A stretch of 64,000 bases of DNA from Massilibacillus massiliensis (GTDB lineage: Bacteria; Bacillota; Negativicutes; FLKF01): positions 125,166 through 189,165 of the forward strand of contig NZ_LT575483.1 of NCBI RefSeq assembly GCF_900086705.1. The letters run 5' to 3'. A program made the position numbers and the translations under genes. Of the stretch, positions 53,245-60,964 are shown piece after piece; within the stretch, counting starts at the first letter, position 1; every line of letters starts with the position of its first letter. The notes under the pieces are model-generated. The model did not search any database. It was not told where the DNA came from and saw only the letters and a program-made list of their open reading frames with translations.

Positions 53245-53624
53245 CTACAGAAAGCCATCTACTTCACTAGTATAAATTTTGTACATGCTATGATAAGTGC
53301 TACCATGGTTGCCATTTGCAAGGTGTCGCCAAAATTGGCGTAACCTTATATAGTCAATATTTTTAGAAAATCTATAATCGCACGTATGATTAAACCATGT
53401 AGTGTAGGTAGGTAGTGTGAAGCCATCACGGTTCATGAGATAAGCTTTCTGTGGTCTTCCATAAGAATCTGACATTGATGTTTCGAAGAACATCAGTCCA
53501 AAATTGGGCACATCTTCTTGCATGTCTTTAATGTCTCTAAGTACATGTTTATGTTCTTTCCCAAAATCTTCTGCTACTTTTCTACTTGATGTTACTGGTT
53601 GTTTTGAGGATGTACGTAAGTTGA
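53245..53624 (-). pseudogene. Rha-AntA chimeric gene without a usable start
   Basis: The open frame begins after a stop near 53626 with SSKQPVTSSRKVAEDFGKEH..., a typical pRha-domain start, but no initiation codon precedes it; the first in-frame ATG (53523) is well inside the domain. It continues NFGLMFFETSMSDSYGRPQ and AYLMNRDGFTLP (Rha), then switches to an AntA-like TTWFNHTCDYRFSKNIDYI tail. So it is a 5'-broken Rha gene fused to an AntA piece. Rha proteins are phage regulators that block growth when overproduced in some hosts. Confidence 0.6.
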
Positions 53625-54200
53625 TTTAAAGAATAGGTCAGCCGAATTTTCGACTACCCCAATGGTTTCTTTAATTGAATCCAACACATGCTTATGGAGT
53701 TTCAAAGAATAGGTTGGCTGACTTTTCAGCTTACGAGAATTTTAGGGTTTCTCTTACCATTAGTAGCAATGTAGGCTGACTTATGAAATAATAGAGCCGA
53801 ATTTTCGCTGATGAGATTTTAATGTATTGAATCATTGTAGCTTGAATTATAAAATAGTCAGAGCGGAATTTTCCGCCTTGATAATTTCACGGATATTTTC
53901 CAATACATCTTTATGTAGCTTCCCAAAATCCTCTGCTACTTTTCTACTTGATACTACTGGTTGTCCATTTTCAATTGTCACTAAATTGTTCAAACGATTG
54001 TCTCAAAGAAAAGATCGGCACAATTTTGTGCTGTACTAAGAATTCTTGAATTTTATCTAATTTATGCTTATGTTGTTTCGAATAACATTGAATTCAGACT
54101 TGAATTTTCTATTTGACCTGAGGTAAACAATGTTTCCTTCAGCTTTTCTTCATCTACACTTTTTAACATACGACTAATATTATAAGAACCCTCATATCTC
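53590..54200 (-). pseudogene. Array of tandem, overlapping Rha (and one Bro-N-like) gene fragments
   Basis: Reading the minus strand in several frames reveals at least five further pieces of Rha-type coding sequence, each 20-50 codons. From right to left: a Bro-N-like piece (YNISRMLKSVDEEKLKETLF), AQNCADLFFETIV with LHKHKLDKIQEFL, NNLVTIENGQPVVSSRKVAED with KLHKDVLENIREIIKAENSAL, ENSALLFHKSAYIATNGKRNPK, AEKSANLFFET, and KLHKHVLDSIKETIGVVENS with ADLFFKSTYVHPQNNQ. Junctions often fall at ENSA or LFFE. About 39 bases at 53563-53601 recur at 53926-53964 with few changes. None is a whole gene. Confidence 0.65.
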
Positions 54201-54293
54201 TAACCGACCGCTATAAAATATCGGTAAGCCACCAAGGGTGTAAACATTGTTTACTACCTTTTCAGCCGATCTTATAATCTTTACAATGTTTAC
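54123..54293. promoter_or_regulatory. Palindromic operators GTAAACA-W-TGTTTAC
   Basis: A perfect 15-base palindrome at 54240-54254, a one-mismatch copy at 54123-54137 and a partial copy at 54279-54293; a fourth (13 of 15) is at 61792-61806. These are likely binding sites of a dimeric phage repressor. The surrounding stretch 54201-54491 has no intact gene; it holds only these sites and a CGCCAAC/GTTGGCG hairpin around 54451-54470. Confidence 0.6.
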
Positions 54294-54500
54294 TAGAACA
54301 TTATTATAATCTTATCAAATTGTATATTTATTACAGACTAAGTATCTCTAATGTATAACATTGGAATACCCATGTAGTGCCACGTAGTGAGTAATCATGG
54401 GGAAATCAATGATTGATATTAAATTGTCTTAGGAACACATGTTAGGAGTTACGCCAACTGCGGTTGGCGACTCGCTATGCTCGTGCAAGGACGTTTACTC

Positions 54501-55861
54501 GGGAGTGTAAAATAATCTGTGTAAGTATAAAACTTGCACAGATTATTTTAATATTGGATAATAAAAAATATTAAACACGAAAAGGACGAAAAAATGGCTA
54601 GAAAAAACTCTGAACAAGAACAGCTTGCCCAAGAAATTATTGCAAAATATCAACCAAAATCTGTCGAAGATATGCAAAATGCCTTAAAAGATATTTTCGG
54701 ACCGATGTTCCAAGCAATGCTAAAAGGTGAATTAGATCACCATCTTGGTTATTCAAGTAATGATCGTGGTGAAAAAGAATCCTCAAATCGTCGTAATGGG
54801 TATTCACAAAAAACTCTTAAAAGTTCTTTGGGTTCTATTCCAATTGATGTTCCGCGTGATCGTCAAGCGACTTTTAAGCCACAAATTATACCCAAACATA
54901 AAACCAATGTATCTGACATTGAGCAAAAAGTTTTAGCGATGTATGCGCGTGGACTCAGTCAACGAGATATAGCCGCAACGATTGAAGATATCTATGGTTT
55001 TGAAATATCTCATGAACAAATTTCAATCATCACAGATAAAATATTAGAAGAGCTCGATCAATGGCAAAAACGTCCCTTAAATCCATTCTATCCATTTGTT
55101 TTTGTCGACTGCATGTACGTGACAATTCGAAAAGATTATGAAGTTAAGAGTTGCGCAGTTTATACGATTCTTGGGTACAACATGGATGGTCATAAAGATA
55201 TCTTAGGATTATGGATCAATGAAAATGAAAGTAAGCATACCTGGATGCAAATCTTCGATGAGCTCAAGGCTAGAGGAATACAAGATATCGGATTCATCTG
55301 TATGGATGGATTGAGCGGATTAGAAGATGGAGCTAAAGCAATATTTAAAGACGTAAATGTACAGAGATGTATCGTGCATTTAATAAGAAATTCTATAAAA
55401 TATGTTCCAAGTAAGGACTATAAGGGATTTACAGCCCAGTTAAAGAAAGTATATGGAGCTTCAAGTTTAAAAGCGGCAATTGCGGAATTTGAGCGATTTA
55501 AAGTGGCGTGGGCAAACTATCCTGGAGCCGTTAGCGTATGGGAACGGAATTTCTCACATATAGAGCAGCTTTTTAATTACGGTAGTGCAGTGCGAAAGAT
55601 TATGTACACAACAAATGCCATAGAAAGCGTGAATTCAAGTTTCCGAAAAGTGACAAAAAAAGGAGCGTTTCCAAATGAAAACGCCATACTGAAAGTATTG
55701 TATTTACGAGTTACAGAACTTTATAAAAAATGGCATGATCGCCCAGTTCTCAATTGGTCTATGGTTCGAAACCAACTTTCAATTGATACTAGGATTCAGC
55801 CGATTTTTCAAAAATATGAACAACACTTTTAATCTTGTTACACAAAATTCTTGACACTCCC
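54501..55861 (+). mobile_element. IS256-family insertion sequence, complete
   Basis: 1361 bp with imperfect terminal inverted repeats opening GGGAGTGT and sharing TGTGTAA further in, one transposase gene, and a perfect 9-base target duplication CGTTTACTC at 54492-54500 and 55862-55870. The hairpin TAAAATAATCTGTG...ACAGATTATTTTA at about 54507-54552, upstream of the gene, has terminator form and probably blocks read-in transcription. Confidence 0.93.
54594..55832 (+). CDS. IS256-family transposase (MutA/transposase_mut)
   Basis: A 412-residue mutator-type transposase. It has GELDHHLGYSSND in the N-terminal part, then the DDE set: Asp in FVDCMYVTIR, Asp in ICMDGLSGLEDG and Glu in TTNAIESVNSSFRKVTKKG. 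The cysteine/histidine CIVHLIRNS region between them is typical. The gene is intact and all catalytic residues are present, so the element may be mobile. CGAAAAGGACG precedes the ATG. Confidence 0.95.
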   Translation: MARKNSEQEQLAQEIIAKYQPKSVEDMQNALKDIFGPMFQAMLKGELDHHLGYSSNDRGEKESSNRRNGYSQKTLKSSLGSIPIDVPRDRQATFKPQIIPKHKTNVSDIEQKVLAMYARGLSQRDIAATIEDIYGFEISHEQISIITDKILEELDQWQKRPLNPFYPFVFVDCMYVTIRKDYEVKSCAVYTILGYNMDGHKDILGLWINENESKHTWMQIFDELKARGIQDIGFICMDGLSGLEDGAKAIFKDVNVQRCIVHLIRNSIKYVPSKDYKGFTAQLKKVYGASSLKAAIAEFERFKVAWANYPGAVSVWERNFSHIEQLFNYGSAVRKIMYTTNAIESVNSSFRKVTKKGAFPNENAILKVLYLRVTELYKKWHDRPVLNWSMVRNQLSIDTRIQPIFQKYEQHF

Positions 55862-55908
55862 CGTTTACTCATAATAAAATTAAGGCTGTTATATATACTT
55901 ATGTATTA

Positions 55909-56025
55909 CCTTAGATATTCCTTTGTGTATCTTTGTAACTCATAGATTAACTTATGATTGTCCCCGAAGGGGTTATACATAAGAATTGCTATGTAATACA
56001 AAGTGATTCAAAGGATTACCTAAGG
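55909..56025. other. Long nested stem-loop (structured non-coding DNA/RNA)
   Basis: Arms 55909-55937 and 55997-56025 pair over 29 positions with six mismatches (CCTTAG...TTTGTA). Inside are CTTATG / CATAAG (55951-55956 with 55978-55983) and CCCC-GAA-GGGG (55962-55972), so three stems share one axis. It lies in a 640-base gene-free stretch (55871-56512) beside a helicase-like gene. It might be a replication origin feature or an RNA; a MITE-like element is another option. Confidence 0.55.
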
Positions 56026-56082
56026 AGTATCTTAAGTGTTCTTTGGTAGGTTCATAACTTAACTCAATATATTTGATTAATC

Positions 56083-56128
56083 ATAACCGAGCGTAGCGAT
56101 GGTTATCGGTATGCGTTAACGCATACCG
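56083..56128. repeat. Stem-loop and perfect 22-bp palindrome
   Basis: ATAACC / GGTTAT (56083-56088 with 56101-56106) followed at once by a perfect 22-base palindrome at 56107-56128 centred on GTTAAC. Further right, GGAAGGT-TTG-ACCTTCC lies near 56439-56460. The palindrome can form a cruciform or bind a dimer. Confidence 0.65.
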
Positions 56129-56512
56129 TATAGCTTCGTTTCACTTGCTATAGATTTTATATTTACTTATGATTCAGTTCCTTAATAAAATACCAAGGAT
56201 TACCCTAATATCCTTTTAGATAATACAATAATATTTCAATGATAATCCGCCCTTGGCAGTATTGCATTGTATTTCTATTGTTATATCTAAATGTTTCTAG
56301 GATTAACCTTGGTAGTTTATGTTTTCCTTGAGTTAAAATTTTAGTTGTACTTGATATATTTCTATGTTCTTCTATGTATCTCTTATATTCTAATACCCGC
56401 ACCCCTTCAGCCCTTATATTTCGCGGGGTCTTTGAGCCATTTGGAAGGTTTGACCTTCCAATAATCATTATCAATTAGCTCCGATACTCAGAAACACTCT
56501 TTTGAGGATCTC

Positions 56513-57751
56513 TTACGATGCCTTTTTAGGTTCGATTTTACGTATGCCATAATCAACATCTAATGTGTTATCAAGATAAGCCTTTAATAAATCCCTCATG
56601 CGCTTACTTGGAATGTACACATATATCTTCTTGCCGTTTCTTATCGCTGACCTCCATAGAAACTGTATCATCTCTGATAATGCCCATAAATCTTCATCGA
56701 CCTCAACACCATGAGCCTTAAAGTAATCATTCTTTAACACTGGGCGTATGAAGCGATTACAACAATAGGCAACATAAGTTCTATCGGCATATTTGTTAGT
56801 GCTTCGGCAATTACATTCAACAAAACCTTTGGCATACCCATCACCCTTCAGCTTTAATTCAGCACTTTTAAAGCAAGTCCAAATAATATCATTTGATTTA
56901 GCTTTATTAATATGTATAAAGAAATTTCTAATATTGTTCTTAAGTGCTTTCAATTTGGCTTTATTCTGTGGTTTATCTTGCCAGCTCTTTGATAATGCGG
57001 TTGACTTGTCTCCTATATCATTGAGACTCCCATCATATATATCAATGAGCCCCTTAAGATTGTTATGTGTTGTAAAATCATGCTCACCCAATGAATATCC
57101 TTGCTTTACATCATGCTGCACCTTGAAATACTCATAATCAATCTGCTTTAAATCGAAGTAATATCTTTGGATTTGCCCTGCAAATAAGTATGTGAGTATA
57201 TAAACTTCTGAGAATTTCTCAAACATATCTACAGGGAACGTCCATAAGAAAAATGCATCACTATATACCATGATTTTATTTAACTTTGCCATTTTCTTTA
57301 TGTCGCTGAATTTGCCTCCCTCATCTGGATATTCTTCATTAGTCCACACCAGGTAACCATCATTGACTGTAGCGAAGTTAGCTAATATGACTTGTACGTC
57401 AGCCTTTGCCATATGTAAATCAATAACAACATCAAAGACTTCATCGAGTATTAACGTATACTTATTGGCTTCTAACAAGGATTTTACATCATCATCAACA
57501 CGCTTAAAGCATTCATGAGTCGCAGTAATGCTTTGCCCTTTCTCTAATGCACTCTTAAAATCATTTACCTTGTTTCCCTCTTTGGCAAATTTGAAATTAA
57601 GCTCTGGACATTTAGGAATTATTCTATCTTTGATTTCATTGTTGTATGGTGTAATATACATAAATTTCTTTTGTGGATTTTGGTTCATGTACTGTATTGC
57701 CCATTCGGTTTTTCCACTCCCCATGATGCTATCAATTACTCGGATTGCCAT
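56513..57751 (-). CDS. Helicase-like P-loop ATPase of phage/plasmid type
   Basis: A 412-residue protein with Walker A DSIMGSGKTEWAIQYM at residues 7-22 and Walker B/DExx in YTLILDEVFDVVID (about 105), the start of an SF2 helicase-like core. The second half includes QFLWRSAIRNGKKIYVYIPSKRMRDLL, a position resembling motif VI (QxxxRxxR). It recalls phage replication helicases and the 'origin of replication binding protein' group, but I cannot name a family with certainty. It lies just upstream (in transcription) of a strongly structured non-coding block, which suits a replication role. GGAGCG precedes the start. Confidence 0.6.
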   Translation of the reverse strand: MAIRVIDSIMGSGKTEWAIQYMNQNPQKKFMYITPYNNEIKDRIIPKCPELNFKFAKEGNKVNDFKSALEKGQSITATHECFKRVDDDVKSLLEANKYTLILDEVFDVVIDLHMAKADVQVILANFATVNDGYLVWTNEEYPDEGGKFSDIKKMAKLNKIMVYSDAFFLWTFPVDMFEKFSEVYILTYLFAGQIQRYYFDLKQIDYEYFKVQHDVKQGYSLGEHDFTTHNNLKGLIDIYDGSLNDIGDKSTALSKSWQDKPQNKAKLKALKNNIRNFFIHINKAKSNDIIWTCFKSAELKLKGDGYAKGFVECNCRSTNKYADRTYVAYCCNRFIRPVLKNDYFKAHGVEVDEDLWALSEMIQFLWRSAIRNGKKIYVYIPSKRMRDLLKAYLDNTLDVDYGIRKIEPKKAS

Positions 57752-57838
57752 GTACTGCTATTACGCTCCTTTACGAATTTAATATTTGTTTGTATTCCCT
57801 AGTCAGCAGAATTTTCTTCAAACATATCATAAATAAAC

Positions 57839-58087
57839 TCAAAACATATTAACTTTATAAAAATTCGTTGGTGATGACTTTGGACGCTCCTTGCTGCCCT
57901 CATCAAACCACTTGTCAAGAGCCTCTCTTTTGAACAGTATTCTTTTGGAACTCACTTGTTTCCCTGGAATCAGACCTGCATGAAAATCTTGTAGTAATTT
58001 TTGATAACTTATAGTCCCTTCAAAGTAATCTGTGATTGCTTCTTTAGCTGTAAACATTGATCTTTCTTTGTTATTTTCCATTGTCAT
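57839..58087 (-). CDS. Excisionase-like small DNA-binding protein
   Basis: An 82-residue protein with a winged-helix/MerR-like layout: MFTAKEAITDYFEGTISYQKLLQDFHAGLIPGKQVSSKRILFKREALDKW-type order, where helix KEAITDYF is followed by the turn and a basic strand SSKRILFKREALDKWF, as in excisionases and helix_turn_helix_17 proteins. AGGAG precedes; ATG at 58087 or 58081 could be used. It lies between the helicase-like gene and small phage genes. Confidence 0.6.
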   Translation of the reverse strand: MTMENNKERSMFTAKEAITDYFEGTISYQKLLQDFHAGLIPGKQVSSKRILFKREALDKWFDEGSKERPKSSPTNFYKVNMF

Positions 58088-58126
58088 CACGCTCCTATTT
58101 TTGCTTAAATTTTTAGTATGCTAGTA

Positions 58127-58327
58127 TCAACATGCTTTTCTTTCATTCATGCCCTTGTTCTTGCACTGCTTGCTACAATATGCACAGACTGTTCTTTTGT
58201 CTCCAAAAGACGCATCTAGATACTCATTCATGACACACTGACCTTCATCAATTTTTACAACTTTCCCCTTATTCTTTATGGATATATTAGACAAAAATTC
58301 AGAAGGATATTTGATTTTATATTTCAC
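58127..58327 (-). CDS. Small Cys-motif phage protein
   Basis: A 66-residue protein that begins MKYKIKYPSEFLSN and ends with a cysteine cluster RTVCAYCSKQCKNKG, which could bind zinc, plus a final Cys. I do not recognise a family. It overlaps the next upstream gene by 11 bases, so the two are probably co-transcribed and coupled. Function unknown. Confidence 0.5.
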   Translation of the reverse strand: MKYKIKYPSEFLSNISIKNKGKVVKIDEGQCVMNEYLDASFGDKRTVCAYCSKQCKNKGMNERKAC

Positions 58328-58577
58328 GTTGCTTAGGTGGCAAGGCTTTTATGATATTCTGCATAAGCTGTGCTATCTCTTGTAAACGCTCTTGCTCACA
58401 TATGATATCCAATGGATCTAAAACATTCTTTATATACAATTTGGTAGCTGTTTTGTAATTCTTTGAGTCCTGTCTGGCTTGCTCATAGTGGGCATCAATA
58501 TTAAGTATATTTTGTAGTCTTGAAGTGGATACTGAGCCCCTTAGATAATCTTGTAAATATTGCTCTAGCTTAGTCAA
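58317..58577 (-). CDS. Small helical phage protein of unknown function
   Basis: An 86-residue, all-helical protein (MTKLEQYLQDYLRGSVSTSRLQNIL at the start, later DIICEQERLQEIAQLMQNIIKAL). Its TTG start overlaps the stop of the 25-codon HEAGH frame just upstream. I do not recognise a family; the internal SxSTSRLQNILNI could be a short HTH but this is weak. Confidence 0.5.
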   Translation of the reverse strand: MTKLEQYLQDYLRGSVSTSRLQNILNIDAHYEQARQDSKNYKTATKLYIKNVLDPLDIICEQERLQEIAQLMQNIIKALPPKQREI

Positions 58578-58651
58578 GCAGGCACCTCGATCTTATTTAT
58601 TACCGCATGACCTGCCTCATGTATTGCCGTAATGTATTCCATATCGTACAT
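58574..58651 (-). CDS. 25-residue micro-ORF with an HEAGH metalloprotease-like motif
   Basis: ATG at 58651 has AAAGG upstream (GAAAGGAAAAAAC). The 25 residues contain ITAIHEAGHAVINK, the zinc-binding segment of FtsH-like (M41) peptidases and of phage/ICE toxins alike. Nothing of a protease follows, since the frame stops after IEVPA. It is coupled to the next gene (TTGA overlap). It could be a remnant, a leader peptide, or a true micro-protein. Confidence 0.45.
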   Translation of the reverse strand: MYDMEYITAIHEAGHAVINKIEVPA

Positions 58652-58672
58652 ATGTTTTTTCCTTTCATTATT

Positions 58673-58692
58673 GGGCGGGTTTTCTCCCGCCC
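58673..58692. terminator. GC-rich hairpin upstream of the micro-ORF
   Basis: GGGCGGG / CCCGCCC with a 6-base loop, in an AT-rich setting, 34 bases after the stop of the 58726 gene. No T-run, so it may pause or protect RNA instead of terminating. Confidence 0.5.
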
Positions 58693-58725
58693 GTTTACTC
58701 TTTACTTTATCGCTTTATCTGCGAA

Positions 58726-59499
58726 TTAACTAATTTTCTCCTTTAGAATTGTACCCATCATTTGTAATTTTTTCTGCATCCCCATATTCTTTATTAAAAG
58801 ATTGTAACCGCATTCAATGCTTCTTGCTCTTTTACAAGGTCTCCCTTCTTCAAAATTTGTCAAAGATGTACTCGAAACACCCAATGTTTTAGCAACATAG
58901 CTTTTAGTAAGATTATTCGACTTACGATATTGGCGGTACAACGCTCCTGTTTTAGCCCATTGTGGGGTTAAATATTCAATCATTTCTTCTCTACTTGTTG
59001 CTATTGCTCCTTGTAATAATTCTTCTGGATCTTCTATTGGCATACACTCATAGTAATTAATAGCTAACAATTTATATGTAAAATTATCATCTTTTCTGTA
59101 ACCGTTGTAACACTCATAAATTGTATCAAGCTGCATTTCTAGTTCTTTCAGATTATATATAGGACATGTTTCAAATAAATTACCATCCAAACTACTATCT
59201 TTTCCTTCATATTCCCACTCAACCAATATCATTGGTTCTCCTTGCTCCAATAATTTTCTAGGGGTATCTGTAGGTATACAGTTGTAATAATTAAGTTTTA
59301 TTAATTTATATCCGCGTTCTATACGGCTACGGATCTGTTCCCACTCAGATCCTAGATCTCCCATACACCATACGGGTTGTACACCATATAAGATATCTTC
59401 TTTGTTTCCAACTTTTTCATGCTCCCATTCTACTAAAACCATTGTGTTGTCCCCTTTCATTTCTTCTGTTGTTGTATTGTTTAAAATTGTTGTATTCAT
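58726..59499 (-). CDS. Regulator with a duplicated N-terminal module and C-terminal XRE-type HTH
   Basis: A 257-residue protein. Two copies of an about 70-residue unit occur: MVLVEWEHE ... GYKLIKLNYYNCIPTDTPRKLL (about 20-90) and MILVEWEYEG ... YKLLAINYYECMPIEDPEELL (about 90-165). I do not recognise the unit. A Cro/CI-type HTH follows at about 180-230 (SNNLTKSYVAKTLGVSSTSLTNFEEG). It is the first gene of the minus-strand early block, divergent from the CI-like repressor, so it probably controls early functions. GAAGGAGG precedes the ATG. Confidence 0.65.
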   Translation of the reverse strand: MNTTILNNTTTEEMKGDNTMVLVEWEHEKVGNKEDILYGVQPVWCMGDLGSEWEQIRSRIERGYKLIKLNYYNCIPTDTPRKLLEQGEPMILVEWEYEGKDSSLDGNLFETCPIYNLKELEMQLDTIYECYNGYRKDDNFTYKLLAINYYECMPIEDPEELLQGAIATSREEMIEYLTPQWAKTGALYRQYRKSNNLTKSYVAKTLGVSSTSLTNFEEGRPCKRARSIECGYNLLIKNMGMQKKLQMMGTILKEKIS

Positions 59500-59625
59500 A
59501 TTATTGAATACCTCCTTCTCTTGTGTAGGTTATAGCTATGCCTTCTTCTAGCCATTTCTATGTTTTCTACCTATTGACTTTAGTGTGTAACTTGGGTATA
59601 CTATCAATAGAATAATTTGCATGAC

Positions 59626-59660
59626 ACACAAGACTATGTAAAAACATAGTTATTTTGTGT
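59626..59660. other. Stem-loop in the divergent control region
   Basis: ACTATGT / ACATAGT (59633-59639 with 59644-59650) enclosed by ACACAA / TTGTGT (59626-59631 with 59655-59660). It lies in the gene-free stretch 59500-60017 that separates the repressor from the early block; apart from this and the TATTAC operators I see no feature there. Confidence 0.5.
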
Positions 59661-59904
59661 TTAGTTGCTTGTGTTTCGGGACATAAACAACTAAAAAGGT
59701 AAATATTGGGTGATACATTTCAAGGCGGTTGCTGTAATGCTATCGTCTTTTTGTTTTTCCTAAAAATAGTTATACTCCTCCTATTCTGTTGTAATAATGG
59801 TCTAGTATATTAATCTACTAAAACTCTTACACTACTCCTTTCTACGAAGATATCATAACACAAAGATTAAGAAACCTAGTAAAACCTGATTGAAATATTT
59901 TTAC

Positions 59905-60016
59905 TATTACAAAACAATGTGCTATAATCATTATATTACACATATATTACAAATCAGTCAAGCCTATTTTAATATTTTAGTAATATATATGTAATATTAA
60001 TTAAGGTGGTGTAATA
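59905..60016. promoter_or_regulatory. TATTAC operator array of the CI-like repressor
   Basis: TATTAC-ACATA-TATTAC at 59934-59950 and its mirror GTAATA-TATAT-GTAATA at 59980-59996, each with two half-sites 11 bases apart. Single half-sites occur at 59905-59910 and 60011-60016, the last lying between the Shine-Dalgarno sequence and the repressor start. TATAAT at 59923-59928 lies among them. This is a typical lysogeny control region. Confidence 0.72.
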
Positions 60017-60017
60017 T

Positions 60018-60611
60018 TTGGAAAAGAAATTTCAAGGGAATACATTAAAACTATTACGAACATATCAACATCTATCAACAACTGACCTATCAGAAAAAAC
60101 AGGCATATCAAGAAATCAATTAACATTATTAGAATCTGGAAAATCATCAAGACCACGCTACAAAACTATTGAAAAAATAGCAGATGCATTGTCAGTTCCT
60201 ATAAAAATTCTATATAAATCATTTGACGAAGAGTCAAAACTAATTGAGCACTTAAAGATTGTTGATGAAATATTATCTGGTGACTCTGACAGAGCGGATA
60301 AGGCCATACTTAATGTAGAAACGATTTTACGAAACTGCGAGAAACATGAGCTGAAAGAAGTTGAGTTTCGATTTCCTTGCCCATTTAACCCTAACGATAA
60401 TTATGACCTAGCAATAGATTATTATCATTCAAAAGCTAAAGAAGAACAAGAAAAGCTTTCTTTTATGCTTCGTATGCTGAAATCAAAATACAACTTGCCA
60501 GACGAAGGCATAAAAGAAATTGAGAGATTAGCTGAAAACATTGGACTTTTAAAAGAATATGTACTCAATATAAAAATTTCAAAAGAATTATATCTTGATG
60601 TTATTTCTTAG
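60018..60611 (+). CDS. CI-like phage repressor (XRE family)
   Basis: A 197-residue protein with an N-terminal Cro/CI HTH (TLKLLRTYQHLSTTDLSEKTGISRNQLTLLESGKS) and a helical C-terminal region ending KISKELYLDVIS, with no LexA-type protease motif. It is divergent from the minus-strand early genes, with a symmetrical operator array between. Start is TTG after AAGGTGG, with a half-site overlapping the start region, which predicts negative autoregulation. The ImmA/IrrE-like gene at 50.6-51.1 kb is a candidate inactivator. Confidence 0.8.
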   Translation: MEKKFQGNTLKLLRTYQHLSTTDLSEKTGISRNQLTLLESGKSSRPRYKTIEKIADALSVPIKILYKSFDEESKLIEHLKIVDEILSGDSDRADKAILNVETILRNCEKHELKEVEFRFPCPFNPNDNYDLAIDYYHSKAKEEQEKLSFMLRMLKSKYNLPDEGIKEIERLAENIGLLKEYVLNIKISKELYLDVIS

Positions 60612-60709
60612 TAACGAATTACAGGTTACTTTTTATTTCCACCAAAGGATGTCGTATTTTGCAACTCCCTTTATACTACCTATGACCTTTTGAAAAGCAT
60701 CAAAATTCA

Positions 60710-60800
60710 CCCTTGATTTTACTGGCTTCACGGGGTCTAAAATGTAGCGAAAATACCATTTGCTTATGATTGTACCTAAATGGCGATTCTGGTCATTCTG
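60710..60800 (+). repeat. Dispersed intergenic repeat, copy D
   Basis: CTTGATTTTACTGGCTTCAC, then GGGGTCTAAAATGTAGCG, close to copy C, and a 3' end GGCGATTCTGGTCATTCTG. CCATTT / AAATGG within it could pair. It lies after the repressor gene. The rest of 60612-60964 holds no gene that I can see. Confidence 0.75.
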
Positions 60801-60964
60801 CTATGTATTTGACCTTTGTAACATTCTACGAAAATCAATGTCCACTTTATAGATTAAAAACAAAGTAACCTTACTTAGCTTTAATGTAAAAAAATAGAAG
60901 GAGATTGTCATTATTGGACGAATTATGTCTATTGTGGGTGAAAAATATAATGAGGTGAACAAAT

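Noticed and set aside
53521-54100. Possible CRISPR-like array
   Set aside because: Repeats are irregular in length and spacing and translate as Rha-type protein pieces; there are no cas genes.
56205-56474. 89-codon open frame on the minus strand before the helicase-like gene
   Set aside because: No family resemblance, odd composition, and its start lies in a GGAAGGT/ACCTTCC hairpin; treated as non-coding.
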